Source: Datura wrightii (lineage: Eukaryota; Streptophyta; Magnoliopsida; Solanales; Solanaceae). Taken from it: DNA of 64,000 nucleotides. Positions within the stretch are counted from its first letter, which is position 1; every line of letters starts with the position of its first letter. Below, one piece after another: positions 12,421-24,270 of the stretch. Position numbers and translations under genes: made by a program. The stretch spans positions 129,225,001-129,289,000 of the forward strand of contig JASDFA010000003.1 in NCBI GenBank assembly GCA_035772735.1, given 5' to 3'. The notes beneath the pieces were generated by a model. That model saw only the letters and a program-made list of their open reading frames with translations. It ran no database searches and was not told the DNA's origin.

Positions 12421-13400
12421 TAATTCCTTAGAGAGCATTAAACCATATTTAATTAAGTCACCAGTTCTATGGCCCCGGTACCTAAAAAACCATCACTAGT
12501 ATATAGTTTAGCACAAGAAAGGTCCGTTGGAGCACTATTATCCCAAGAGAATAGTGAAGAGAAAGAAGACTACCTTTATTACTTGAGCAAAATAATGAAA
12601 CCAAACCATCCAAATTATTCATCAATTGAAAGTTGTGTTTGGCGCTAGTCTTCTCGATTCAAAAGTTGAAGCACTACTTTCAAGCTCATATTGTTCACCT
12701 TATTTATAGAGAAAATCCTATCAAGTTTGTGATGTCGAAACATTTCCTTAGTGATCGACTAGCAACGTAGTGGTAGCTCTAGTTTCAATAGTTTAAGATT
12801 GTGTACATCCCTCAGAAAGCTAAAAAAGGGAGAAACATTAGAGACTTCTTGGAAAATCACTAAATACATAATGATTGGGAGCTAGTGGATGAATTTCCTT
12901 ATGCAATGATTATTGAAATTAACCTCCATGGAAAATGTAGTTTGATGGTGCTACACATTATGGCTGAGCTGGTGCTGGCATCATGTTTATGACTCTACAA
13001 GGAGAGGTTCTTCCATACTCCTTTACTTTGACATAATGTTGCTTAATATCAAGCATTAATATCTAGGGTCAAAGTGGCTGTCCACATGAAGAAATTACAA
13101 TTACGAGTCTTTGGTGACTTAGAAATGGTGAGCAATCTACTCTTGGGTAGCTATTAGGTCAAGAAGCCCCAACTCCACCCATATTATGGTTATGCTCAAA
13201 AGCTTATAAGATGGCTTGGAGATGTGACTCCTACACGTACTAAGAAATGAACATAAGAAAGCCTATGCCTTGGCTACTCTAGCCTCAACACTAACTATGT
13301 CGGATCAAGCATAAATTGATATCTTCTCAAAATGGATTGTACTGCTGCCAAATAATGATGAATATGTAAATAGTGAGCTTGAACATCTCATCACTATTTC
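12421..13400 (+). pseudogene. RNase H plus second RNase H-like domain of Tat element
   Basis: The first RNase H is poorly kept (LAQERSVGALLSQ near 12510, YYLSKIMK near 12575). A second RNase H-like start follows at about 12935-13030, reading FDGATHYG, AGAGIMFMTLQGEVLPYS over one in-frame stop. This second domain is the Tat-group hallmark. Many stops; nothing intact. Confidence 0.65.
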
Positions 13401-13439
13401 AGAAGTTCTGAAGGAGAACTGGTAGAAGCCCATCATTGA

Positions 13440-14027
13440 CTACTTATGTTATAGGATACTGCTTGAAAATAGACTAAGAAAGACTAAAATCTATCGTCAT
13501 GCACCTCGATTCCTTTTATATAAATATATATTATACAGAAGATCATTTCAAGGAGCTCTCTTGGATGTTTGAGGGAGGAAAAAACAATCTAAGCTTTACA
13601 AGAAGCACATTTAGGAGTATGTGGATCACATCAATCTAGGTTGATGCTCCACTTTCACATAAAAATGATGGTATGTTATTGTACAACAATGGAAAAAGAT
13701 TATTTGGATCATGCTCAAATATTCGAGGCTTGCTAGTTTCATGCAAGTTTTATACATTTGCTGCCCAGAGAATTAAACTTGATTGTTACAACTAGGCCAT
13801 TTGATGCTTGGGGATTGGATGTTGTTGATCCGTTGCCTAAATATTCCAGTGGACACTTTTACATCTTGGATGCAATAGATTACTTCTCAAAATGGGCCGA
13901 ATTTGTCTATCTTAAAGAAGTAAAGAAAGATAATTTTGAAAACTTCATTCCAGTCAATATCATCTACCATTTTGGCATTCCTCGTTACATAATAACGGAC
14001 AATGGAAAGTCATTTGGTATATGTTGA
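13440..14027 (+). pseudogene. Tat-type integrase fragment
   Basis: The best-kept part, open at 13758-14027, is the catalytic core: PFDAWGLDVVDPLPK gives the first Asp and IPRYIITDNGKSF the second. The sequence then ends, just upstream of where copy A inserted (14100), so the catalytic Glu is missing. 14028-14094 has no recognisable continuation. Confidence 0.75.
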
Positions 14028-14094
14028 ATAAAATTATACTTAGAATGCAAAGCAACCTTATACATAGGACTTTTGAAATGCAAATAAAAAGAGG

Positions 14095-14099
14095 GCAGC
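14095..14099. repeat. target-site duplication GCAGC, left copy
   Basis: GCAGC directly before the LTR start TGATCTTGGG. The same five bases follow the 3' LTR at 23945-23949, proving that copy A is a single insertion between these points. Confidence 0.92.
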
Positions 14100-14340
14100 T
14101 GATCTTGGGCAAATTTATATGCCCAAGTGATACTCAAAAGTACCATTTTCGCCTTGTTTATCTATCAATGTGTATACATTCTCATGTAATTGGCAATAAA
14201 ATATGAATTTATACTAACCAACATGATTAGCATTGTTTTGCAGGTAAAAGGTGATTTCAAGAAGCTAAAATGAATGTTGGATGATATCGGAGTTGGACTT
14301 GGAGGCAAGCAAGGAAAAAGGCATTGGACAACATGAATTA

Positions 14341-14580
14341 AAGGGGCTCCGCGATGGAGCTGTGTCACGCTGCCATCGCGGAGGCATTCTGCCTGGAGGG
14401 TGAAAATTCACCAAATTTCTAGTGGAGGTCCACGTTTGCTCCGTGGCACGGAGCCAGTGCTCTGCGATGCACGTCGTGCCACGTTGAGCTTGAATTCCCG
14501 GACCCCCAGTTCTAGTGAGGGTCCGCGTTTGTGCCGTGTCATGGAGGCAATGCTCCGCGATGCACTCCGTGACACGTTGC
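14341..14580. repeat. palindrome cluster in Athila-like LTR (CCGTGTCACGGAG type)
   Basis: Series of GC-rich inverted repeats such as GCTCCGCGATGGAGC and a CCGTGTCATGGAG / CTCCGTGACACG pair around a 20-base loop, ending about 30 bp before the TATA box. Repeated in the other LTRs of this family (22765-23003, 37240-37475, 52490-52640, 60745-60900). Confidence 0.82.
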
Positions 14581-14608
14581 TCATTATTCCGGGAAAAATT
14601 CCCAGCAG

Positions 14609-14616
14609 TATAAATA
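14609..14616 (+). promoter_or_regulatory. LTR TATA box
   Basis: TATAAATA, conserved at the same place in the 3' LTR (23031-23038) and in copy B (37505-37512). Likely core promoter; transcription would start ~30 bases downstream, which sets the end of U3. Confidence 0.75.
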
Positions 14617-15528
14617 GAACACTTAAGTTCATTTTTCAAAATTCAGACATGGTGGAGCAAGGACGTGGGTTACAGGCATTTGAGGGACGAAAAGTTCAGG
14701 GTTTTTCCTCTCTTTCTTTCTTCTTTAACTCAATTGTTTGTATGATTAACACTCATTTTATGATGATTAATCCACAAATGAGTGGTTAATTCCCTTCCTT
14801 GCTGAGGTTGTGAACAATTGTGATGAAATTTGATTATTGATTATCTGGTTTTTCATCTTTTTCTTCCATGTTGTTCTATTAATTCTTGTTTCTACTGCAT
14901 TGGTGTGTGGCCTACATTAATGTACATCTAAAAAGTCCGATTTCACTCGAGAGAGCATGAAATTGGAAAGTTGTGAATTAATAGGATATTATTCTTTACT
15001 TGATTTGGGAAAATTGAGTTTTGATGTGCATTCAGGATAGAAATATACCTGAAAGACATATTAGTCAATTTAGGAACCGAAATTGTATGGCTAGAACATG
15101 AATTGCATTTGATCACAGAAATGTAGACGGATGGTTCATGATTCTTAAGTGAGATTAAATACGAGAGTTTTAATCTCTTGGCAAATGTTCTTGGCTAGAA
15201 ACAGGAAGAAAAGATTAACCATTTTATGATGATAATCAGTTTCATTACATGTTCGTTTAACCTTAGCATGCTCTTATCCATAGTTCAGATTCAAAGTAGA
15301 TAATTGTTCTTAGTTTTAGTATAAAATTTATCAAACAAATTATTCACTTTTTGGTTACGTTGTTGTCAGCATACTTAGAAGTAAAAATATAGTATACTTG
15401 AGCAAATTGCACTTAACCCAAGTCTCTGTGGGATCGATACTTGGCTTACTAAAGCCACTTACTACTTGTTCGACCACGTGCACTTGCGTGTCGTTTTATA
15501 TACCCATATAACACACCGAACAAGTTTT

Positions 15529-15546
15529 TGGCGCCGTTGCCGGGGA
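15529..15546 (+). promoter_or_regulatory. tRNA-Asp primer-binding site
   Basis: TGGCGCCGTTGCCGGGGA, six bases after the LTR. This complement of the tRNA-Asp 3' end is the usual primer site of Athila-type elements. Confidence 0.88.
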
Positions 15547-15678
15547 CTTGGGAATTGGTGAATTTGTTTTAAGTGTTAATTTACTGTATTTTTTTTTTCT
15601 TCTTAAGTGTTGACAACTTGGTCTTAGCCTGTATTTTGCAGACTTAATTGCTGTGAACACTCAAGAGACAAGGAGCTG

Positions 15679-17536
15679 GTGGAATCTTATATAGAGCCAG
15701 AACGTATATTTCACAGTAAACGGAGAGAAGCTCTACAAAGAAAGCTGCAGTCGCTCAGACAGACAATCATGGAGCAACAACAGAATCCACCGGTTGTATG
15801 GGCAGTGTTAGTGCCCGAAGAAGCAGCAGCAAGGCCGGTTCGCGAGGTGGCAATCCCACATGCCAATAATGTTACATCAAGTATCCGCAAACCAGAGCCT
15901 GGAGGGAGATTTGAACTGAAACAAAATATGGTGCAGTTGTTGCACACAAGCGGGCAATTTACTGGTCTCCCTCATGAAGATCCACAACAGCTTCTCCAAA
16001 CTTTTTTGGAGATAAGTGACACTTACATACCCGCTGGAGTGTCACCAGACTATGTTCGACTTACATTATTTCCGTTCTCATTACTAGGAGAAGCCAAGAG
16101 GTGGTTGAAAGCTGAGCCACCAAATTCTATCTCAACGTGGGATGATCTTGCATGAAAGTTCTTGATAAGGTTTTTTCCCTCTGGTAAAACAGCAAGACTT
16201 AGAAGTCAAATTCTAAGTTTCAAATAGAGGGAGGGAGAAAATTTATATCAAGCTTGGGAGAGATTTAAATCCATGTTGCGAGACTGTCCTAATCATCATC
16301 AGTCTAATGAGGTGTTGGTGCACACATTTATTGAGGGTTTGGAACCCCACACCAAAATATTGCTAGATTCAGCAGCTGGAGGGCAAGCGCTGGAAAAGAC
16401 TTATGAGGAGCTGTATACCTTGTTGAACCGGATTTCACAGGGCAATCCATAATGGAATGCTGATTCATCACGAGGTGGGACAAGGAAAGAAGCAGGAGTG
16501 CTTGAAGTGGATGGATTTACAGTTATCGCTGCACAGATAGCTGCATTGCAAAATCAATTGAACAACCACTTCAGCAACATGACCTTGAACCAGCCTCATG
16601 CTCCAGTTAATGTAGTTCAGCATATGTGGTGTGAAGTGTGTGGAAGCAGTGAGCACTCAGCTGAGTGCTGTGGAGCCAATCCTGACTCGATAAACTTTGT
16701 GGGTAATGCACAAAGGAATCACCAGCAGTATGGTAGTAGCTACAATTCAAATTGGAGGAATCATCCTAACTTCTCATGGGGTAGCAACAACGATCAAGGC
16801 CAAAGTTCAGGTCAGGGTGTGCAAAGGAATCAAGGAGGGCAACAGAACTACCAAGCTCAATTCAGAAACAACAATGCACCTCCTCCACCACCAATCACCC
16901 AGCATTGAGGAGATGTTCAAGACCATGATAGCTAACGAAGCTCAACTGCAGGCTGACTATGCGAAATTGGCAGCCAAAGTGAAAAACAATCAGTTAGCTA
17001 CCAAGGCTCTTGAGTATCAGTTTGGGCAATTTGCTAGTGCCCAAAATACAAGGCCTAGAGGAGGACTGCCAAGCGACACGGATCCGAATCCCAAGCAGGT
17101 AAATGCAGTGACCACAAGGAGTGGTTTGCAGCTGAAGGAGGTGGAACCAGAAAGACCACCTCAACATTCGAGAGCAGCAGAAGTTGAGGGGGAGCAAAGT
17201 TCGGAAAGGGGGAAGACCAAAGAAGCTGAATCAGAAAGACCTCCACCCCCGTTCCCTCAACGACTCAAGAAACACAAAGAGGAGGCGTGTTTCAAGAAAT
17301 TCATGGAGGTGCTTAAACAGGTACATGTTAATTTACGTCTTGTTGATGTCTTGCAGGGAGTGCCTAAATATGCCAAGTACATAAAGGACATCGTGGCAAA
17401 CAAAAGTCGGTTGACTGAGAATGCTACGGTGGCTTTAACGGAGGAGTGCACTTCCCGGATCCAAAATAGACTGCCCACAAAGCTAAAAGACCCTGGAAGT
17501 TTTACTATCCAGCTTACTATTGGGCAGAGCATCTGA
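15679..17536 (+). pseudogene. gag of copy A, Athila type
   Basis: Capsid/nucleocapsid gene. The first ATG in frame is at 15769; an open frame without stop reaches back to 15679. Retrotransposon gag core at about 16060-16290 (LFPFSLLGEAKRWLK), then a CCHC zinc knuckle CEVCGSSEHSAECC (~16633-16674) and a Gln/Asn-rich tail. Stops: TGA 16153-16155 (CGA in copy C), a TAG near 16227, a TAA near 16451 and TGA 17534-17536 (CGA in copy C). One extra base near 16890 shifts the frame; copy C lacks it, copy B has it. Confidence 0.85.
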
Positions 17537-18055
17537 GCTTGTGGATTGTGTGACCTGGGGGCGAGCATAAATTTGATGCCACCTTTGGTATTCAGAAAGT
17601 TGGGTCTAGGGAGTCCTAGACCCACAACGGTAATCTTGCAGTTGGCGGATCGATCCTTAGCTAGGCCGGATGGCATTGTTGAGGATGTTCTGGTGCAAGT
17701 TGGCTTCCTAATTTTCCCGGTAGATTTTGTCGTTCTAGACTTTGAACCAGACGCGGAAGTCCCATTTATTTTGGGACGTCCCTTCTTGGAAACCGGGAAA
17801 GCACTAATTGACGTAGCTGTGGGGCAACTCACAATGCGAGCACATGACAAGGTAGAGGTGTTCGATGTGTATAAAGCACCCAAGCTCCCGATGGTGCATG
17901 AAGAACTCTCGGTGATCAATGTGATTGATCATGGCGATGCTAAGCAAATGAAGGATTCCCGAGAGTTAATGGGAAGACCACCGGATAGGTGTAAGCACTA
18001 CTGGGGGGAGGACGGTGATCGAGAGAAATCATCAATCACCCTAGCGGACAATTGA
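17537..18055 (+). pseudogene. Athila-type aspartic protease of copy A
   Basis: Continues the gag frame after the TGA at 17534-17536. Active-site motif CDLGASINLMP (~17567-17599), the DLGA variant usual in Athila, and flap-end signature FILGRPFLETGKALID (~17767-17814). Ends at TGA 18053-18055 with a CKHYWGEDGDRE tail. The domain itself is uninterrupted. After this point an autonomous Athila would continue into RT; here no RT motif is found before the next ORF. Confidence 0.85.
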
Positions 18056-19402
18056 GCTTAAATGACGTCGAGCCACGACGGTAAACCAGGCGCTGCACGG
18101 GAGGCAACCCGTGAAATTTTTTCTTTCAGTTTGTAAAGCGTAAATAGATTTTTCTTTTTCTTTTTCTGGATTTATTACAAAACTTTTCATTTTAGTTTGT
18201 TTTTTTTATTCTTAGTTAGGTGAAACCTATAATTCTAACCAATTTTGTATAGTGAGATGATTTTCAGGTCAAACAGAGGAAAATGCGCACGGAATCGCTA
18301 AGGAAAAGTCGAGGTATGAAAAATTAATAAAATGTAGAAAACAGTGAGTTGGGGCGATAGCTCCGTGTCACGGAGGAGGACCTCCGCATTACCCTCCGTG
18401 ACACGTTGAGGTATAACCCGGAAATTTTAAAAATTTCCAGAATGCTATCGCGATGGCTCCATGTCACGGAGGCAGTGCACCGCGATGCACTCCGTGACAC
18501 GTTGTCGTGTATATCGTGACGGGTCACACCGGGTTGCCGGGTGACCCGCGTATTTTTCTACCCTTTTAAACCCCGAAACCTCCCCTTTTCCCCTCATTTT
18601 CAATTTCCTCCGCGACCAAACATCCCAAAACCCCTCCCCCACCAACGTGCCACGGCTTAAGGCAAGAAATTACCGAGTTTTCTTCGATTCTTCAACTTCA
18701 AGGCATGTTTTACGATTCCCTCTCAAGTTTTTGTCGATTTTCTTCGGAATTAAGCATGGGAGGTGAGCTAAATCGCCCTAAGTAGTAATTGAGCATGAAT
18801 TTGAGTTATTTGTTGATTGATAAATGTTCGGAATGTCGTTATGATTGTTTGAACTTGTCGATTGCATAAATTATTCGAATTTGATAGATAGAGTCAATTC
18901 TAGGGCTTGTTGTTGAATTTCAAGTTGGACATGTGTTGAAATCGTGAATTTTATGGCGGATTGTACGTGTTGAATAAGATGAGTCATTGTACAAATTGTT
19001 TGGATGCTAATAGACGACGAATTTTCGGGTTTGGGGGAAATGTTGAAATTTGTTGGAATTTGGTTAGTTGGATAGGTTCATGTATATAAATTTTTGTTGT
19101 GTTTTTGTTTCTTTGTTTTTCTTTGCTAAGTGCGATGGTTAAAATGCTAGCGATGGTAGTGATTGTGATTAGCTGTACAAAGTCTGAGTAGTACGCAGAA
19201 GTTATGCCGTCAAATTTTCTTTTGAACGCACTAAGCATGATTGTAAAGTTGGTTGTTTTGTGTAAATAAAGATGTTCTTGCCGTATTGTTGTAACTGGAG
19301 CTAAGGACTAAGGGTGGGGTAACCTAGCGTAACCCGACCTTTGCCGAAGTTAATATTTATTTAGCTTAACATTGAGCTTGTTGACTTGGGTTGACAGGTA
19401 AA
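18056..19402 (+). other. non-coding spacer between protease and second ORF
   Basis: 1.35 kb without a supported gene. It starts with a short inverted repeat around CGGGAGGCAACCCG (~18098). It has a second cluster of CCGTGTCACGGAGG-type palindromes at 18351-18510, then AT-rich sequence leading to the ATG at 19403. The same spacer, reversed, is at 55906-57266 in copy C. Confidence 0.75.
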
Positions 19403-20623
19403 ATGTCAAGCCGGCAAGAGAAAGGGAAAGGTGCATCAACTTCAGGCACCGGAAGGAAGAGACTCAGATTGGGCACAGCAATCCCAGCTGCACCAGAAGT
19501 TCCATGCGGCCAGCGCCGCTAATATGGAATAAGATGGGTGACAGACGAGGGGAAAAAGTGGTACGCAAAGCACAAAGAGAACAAATATTTCCCCGAGGAG
19601 CATATAGCACGGGAGCCATTGGCACAGGAGTTCCCCAGGATGGTTCACCGGATCGAAGCAGCTGGGCTCAATTTCATATTTGAGGAGCCCAAGGAATGCA
19701 ATTTGCACCTGGTTCGGGAGTTCTATGCTAATTGGAACCCGTCAATCAGAAGCCACACCATCAAATTCAGAGGGCAGATAGTCACTCTGGAGCCCCACCA
19801 GCTCAATGCCATCATAGGAGCGCGGGACACAGACGCCCACGTCCTCCGACAGATGAATATTACCCCACCATATGCTGACATAAGACGCACATTGTGTGGG
19901 GCCCGATCTAAAGCTAGATGGAGCAGGCACAAGGAAAGGGGCTACCACCAGACTCTGCCATATTCACAGATGAACAGGGAAGCCCGAATCTGGCTGAAGA
20001 TAGTCTGCTCTTGCCTCATCCCGGGGGTACATATGACTGATGTAACCCAGGAACGTGTTTGCCTGGTGTACGCCCTGATGAAAGGGCTGGAGATCAATGT
20101 CGGGGCGGTTATTATATCCGCCATGAAGAGAGCCCGGTTGCACCAGGGTCACAGGTATGGCTTCAGTGGACTACTCACCACCTTTCTCAGGGGCCTCGAT
20201 GTTGAGGAGGAGTCCCTCGATTATATACCGCAGTTGGAGCGGCGGGCCTTGGATGTTACTAAAACTAAGGCTCCCGGCACCACCCACGGGCCAGTGCTGG
20301 CACTTGGCGAGCGACACGCTCGTGATGACCAGTACATGGCAAGGATGTATGGGATGCAGATGCTCCAGCTGAGGATAGGTGGGAGGCCAGCTACGGAGGA
20401 GGAGCTATGGCAGCTCGAGCTAGACTACCCATTTGGCGAAAACGCCAGGGCTCTATGCCGAGTAGGGCCAGCATTTGTAGAGCCCACAGACGATGACGTC
20501 CCCACGGACAAGGAGACACGTCGGGAGGACTCCGATGTGGAGTCTGATGATGACGACGGAGGAGACTCGGACATGGGAGATGAAGCAGCAGCACCCGATG
20601 AAGAAGTGGAATACTTTGACTGA
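19403..20623 (+). pseudogene. second ORF of copy A, 'putative plant transposon protein' family
   Basis: 406 codons from ATG 19403 to TGA 20621-20623, with one premature stop, TAA at 19520-19522 (codon 40; CAA in copy B). The basic start (SSRQEKGKGAST) is followed by the conserved body (KKWYAKHKENKYFPEEHI, LVREFYANWNPSIRSHTIKF) and a very acidic tail (SDVESDDDDGGDSDMGDE). It resembles the unassigned 'putative plant transposon protein' domain common in Solanaceae annotations; from memory this is Pfam Transposase_32, to be checked. No transposase catalytic residues are evident. Biochemical role unknown. Its position corresponds to where some Athila elements carry an env-like gene. Confidence 0.75.
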
Positions 20624-22521
20624 TCGGGGAGTTCCACCACCCAAATTTGTGCTATTTTGACTTTTTGTGAACACTGGGGACAGTGTTCGGACTAAGTGTG
20701 GGGTGGGAGTAGTTAGGTGCTGGGCTGGGCTGTTCTGCTTGTATGTTCTCCTCTGTTATTGTGTCTGTTGTTTGTCCCTGGGATTTGTGAATTGTTTAAG
20801 TGATGGTTCTGTATTTGTAAATATTCATAAAATTGCTGTGTGTTGTTGAATGGTTGCTAGCTGATTCTGACTCTGTACACATTTTAGTCATCGAAATGAT
20901 CGATATTTTTAAAATTTTTAAAAATATTTTGTACATATTTAAAATATTTTGTAAATAATTTTTCTATCTAAATGATCGATATTTTGCAAATTTTTCAACT
21001 TTTAAATTTTGGGTTTCTCAGCGTTTGTTTTCGGTTCTTTTACCGAGAATGGTCCCATTGAACCGACGTCTTAAGTAGTGATTGTTCCCTATGATGGATG
21101 GATGACGACCGTCTTAAGGGAAATGTAGTCGTTAGGAGTAATTTTTTTCAATTAATTTTCAGTTTTTTTCTTTGGTGGATTGCATCTCAAAACCTGTAGT
21201 TACTATATGGTTGCGAAATTTTGGTTGCGTGTTGTACATGATATTCGAAATGCAAAGGTGATTCGTATGAAAGCATGCAATTTTGTAAATATGTTGAGAT
21301 ACCTAGGCTGTAGAGTTCGATTCTGTGTGATTGAGGCTTAATGTTTGAATTCATGTAATTAGCTGATTGAAGAGTCTGTGAATACATCTTGAATCGAGCA
21401 TGTGCATAAAGTGTGAAGTGAGGTGTTGATATTCCATGCTATTGTGGAGTGTCTAGAACTTGCCTGGTGTGTGTACAAAACGAAATGAAGGAGGTGTATT
21501 GTAGGAAAGGATGTAGGCATTTCTTTGTTTTAACCGAGAGTTTCTATTTTTCTTTCTTGTCATACCCCCCTTCTTTCTGTGATTGTATACCCTAGTCAGC
21601 CCTTTGAGCCTTTAGCCGATTACTTCTTTCTTTTGTCCGAAAGGTGTAAACTGAGCTTAATTCCTTCTTTTCATTAGCCGTAAAGTCTATACAAAACTCT
21701 TAAGCGCTTAAGAAAATAAAATCATTTTCCCAAAGTGTCAAAGAGTGAGAAGGGTGAAAAGAAAAAGAAAAGCAGAGTGATAGAAGAAAAGAAAAGGTTG
21801 AAGGTGCACTTGTTATAAATAAATGATAATGAAGGTGCATGAATAACCTTTGTTGTTGTGTCATGTGTGCTGAATGAAATGGGCCATACTAAAGTAAAAT
21901 CATCAAGAATGGGATGATTGAAAAAAAAAGGGAAACAATGTCCATGAGTGATGGGATGTGTTGAAAAGGCTCTTAAGGATGCTAGTGGCTATTATTGGCT
22001 AATCCAATATTTACTAGTTCCATAGCTTCCATTACAACCCATTAAAGTCCTACGTGATCTTACATTGCATTTCTTTATATTAGTGGAGTAGTACACTAAG
22101 GGCAAGCTGATGGGTCATGACATGATGCATGTGAATTCTTTTGGGAGAGAGAGTGAAATTGTTTTTACATGCCCCTGCTTGAATGTTTGTGTATCACATG
22201 AGCAAAAAGGGGGAAGATTCTCTTGTGTTGTGAGGGCACATGCTTGATGAAAGATTGATTTTTCTGTCGGATATCTTGATCAGCTGATTTGCATGAGTTT
22301 GCCAATATCGGGAGTCGATTCTTAAAGTCTAGGAAGTCTTAAGGTATTGAAGGTCATTGCATTGTTAAGACCATGCATGTTTTCTTGATGATTTGCTGTA
22401 TTGAATAATCGGTATGACCGTAGCTTAAATTGTCGTACCATAGTAGCAAAGTTGGGATGTAAATTGCATGAATTGTATGTTTGTTGTTTGAGGACGAACA
22501 AGTATTTAAGTGTGGGTTAAG
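20624..22521 (+). other. non-coding 3' region of copy A
   Basis: 1.9 kb AT-rich sequence between the second ORF and the 3' LTR with no supported gene. It includes a run of AATATTTT-type repeats at 20890-20960 and purine-rich stretches (21730-21800, 21925-21935). It ends AAGTGTGGGTTAAG just before the LTR, the likely plus-strand primer region. Confidence 0.7.
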
Positions 22522-23944
22522 TGATCTTGGGCAAATTTATATGCCCAAGTGATACTCAAAAGTACCATTTTCCCCTTGTTTATCTATCAATGTGTATACA
22601 TTCTCATGTAATTGGCAATAAAATGTGAATTTATACTAACCAACATGATTAGCATTGTTTTACAGGTAAAAGGTGATTTCGAGAAGCTAAAATGAATGTT
22701 GGATGATATCGGAGTTGGACTTGGATGCGAGCAAGGAAAAAGGCATTGGACAACATGAATTAAAGGGGCTCCGCGATGGAGCCGTGTCACGCTGCCATCG
22801 CGGAGGCATTCTGCCTGGAGGGTGAAAATTCACCAAATTTCCAGTGGAGGTCCGCGTTTGCTCCGTGGCACGGAGCCAAGGCTCCGCGATGCACGCCGTG
22901 CCACGTTGAGCTTGAATTACCGGACCCCCAATTCCGATGAGGGTCCGCGTTCGTGCCGTGTCACGGAGGCAGTGCTCCGCGATGCACTCCGTGACACGTT
23001 GCTCATTATTCCGGAAAAAATTCCCAGCAGTATAAATAGAACACTTAAGTTCATTTTTCAGAATTCAGACTTGGTGGAGCAAGGACGTGGGTTACAGGCA
23101 GTTGAGGGACGAAAAGTTCAGGGTTTTTTCTCTCTTTCTTTCTTCTTTAACTCAATTGTTTGTATGATTAACACTCATTTTATGATGATTAATCCACAAA
23201 TGAGTGGCTAATTCCCTTGCTTGCTGAGGTTGTGAACAATTGTGATGAAATTTGATTATTGATTATCTGGTTTTTCATCTTTTTCTTCCATGTTGTTCTA
23301 TTAATTCTTGTTTATACTGCATTGGTGTGTGGCCTACATTAATGTACATCTAAAAAGTCCGATTTCACTTGAGAGAGCACGAAATTGGAAAGTTGTGAAT
23401 TAATAGGATATTGTTCTTTACTTGATTTGGGAAAATTGAGTTTTGATGTGCATTCAGGATAGAAATATACCTGAAAGTCGTATTAGTCAATTTAGGAACC
23501 GAAATTGTATGGCTAGAACATGAATTGCATTTGATCACAGAAATGTAGACGGATGGTTCATGATTCTTAAGTGAGATTAAATACGAGAGTTTTAATCTCT
23601 TGGCAAATGTTCTTGGCTAGCAACATGAAGTAAAGATTAACCATTTTATGATGATAATAAGTTTCATTACATGTTCGTTTAACCTTAGCATGCTCTTATC
23701 CATAGTTCAGATTCAAAGTAGATAATTGTTCTTAGTTTTAGTATAAAATTTATCAAACAAATTATTCACTTTTTAGTTACGTTGTTGTCAGCATACTTAG
23801 AAGTAAAAATATAGTATACTTAAGCAAATTGCACTAAACCCAAGTCTCTGTGGGATAGATACTTGGCTTACTAAAGCCACTTACTACTTGTTCGACCACG
23901 TGCACTTGCGTGTCGTTTTATATACCCATATAACACACCGAAAA
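22522..23944 (+). repeat. 3' LTR of copy A
   Basis: 1423 bp, starting TGATCTTGGG and ending CACCGAAAA; the last CA of the family is mutated to AA. The same mutation is in copy B (38418), which marks B as a duplicate of A. Palindrome cluster at 22765-23003, TATA at 23031-23038. Confidence 0.92.
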
Positions 23945-24262
23945 GCAGCCAGATACATAAAGCATCCCACGTTAATATAATTCGGGAAAGGCTAGCACTA
24001 CAGGAGTGTAATATAGACAACCTATCCTAGTGTAAGCATTAGTAACTGTTTTCACTAATTTTGATGACTCTTTATTAGTTTGATGTCATAACAAATCATT
24101 AATGATGAATTATAAATAAATAATATATTTGTGACATGATATCAATTTTTTTGTTCAAAGTCATAATCTTTTCATTTCATGCAAAAATGTTTTTATTAAT
24201 GAGATCCTGAGTATGTGTTGAGTATGCAATCCCCTACATCTTAACCTTCCACTGTATAGCTA
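23945..24262 (+). repeat. right target-site duplication and duplicated flank
   Basis: GCAGC (23945-23949), then ~310 bp of AT-rich sequence without a gene. The stretch 23945-24262 recurs almost unchanged at 38419-38735 after copy B's LTR. Confidence 0.88.
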
Positions 24263-24270
24263 ATACAAAA

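Larger units (their letters stand above)
10024..14094 (+). mobile_element. remnant of Tat-type Ty3/gypsy pol
   Basis: Strongly mutated internal region with protease, RT, RNase H, a second RNase H-like segment and integrase in order. The extra RNase H-like domain between RNase H and integrase, and the wording of the RT (YVDDLVVKSKKRGDH), are typical of the Tat/Ogre/Retand group. No LTR of its own is visible: the left side ends at a foreign LTR and the right side is cut by insertion of Athila-like copy A. Confidence 0.75.
14100..15522 (+). repeat. 5' LTR of copy A
   Basis: 1423 bp, TGATCTTGGGC to CACCGAACA. A hand count over the first 300 bp finds about seven differences from the 3' LTR, roughly 2%. 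U3 holds a palindrome cluster (14341-14580) followed by a TATA box. Confidence 0.92.
14100..23944 (+). mobile_element. Athila-like element without RT/integrase, copy A
   Basis: 9845 bp with two 1423-bp LTRs, a tRNA-Asp primer site, gag, an Athila-type protease (CDLGASINLMP) and a separate 406-codon ORF, flanked by GCAGC. There is no trace of RT, RNase H or integrase, so it would have to borrow them. It differs from deletion debris because copy C (51546-61141) has the same layout at a different insertion site. It resembles the pol-less, gag-carrying LTR elements described as TR-GAG, but has a protease and an extra ORF. Confidence 0.88.

Noticed and set aside
14265..14639. 124-codon minus-strand open frame in the LTR of copy A, and similar frames at 22822-23211 and 52274-52621
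   Set aside because: They run through the GC-rich palindromes, where both strands lack stops by composition; there is no conserved motif.
17257..17919. 220-codon minus-strand open frame opposite gag/protease
   Set aside because: It is the shadow of the real gag-protease frame on the plus strand, which has the zinc knuckle and DLGA motif.
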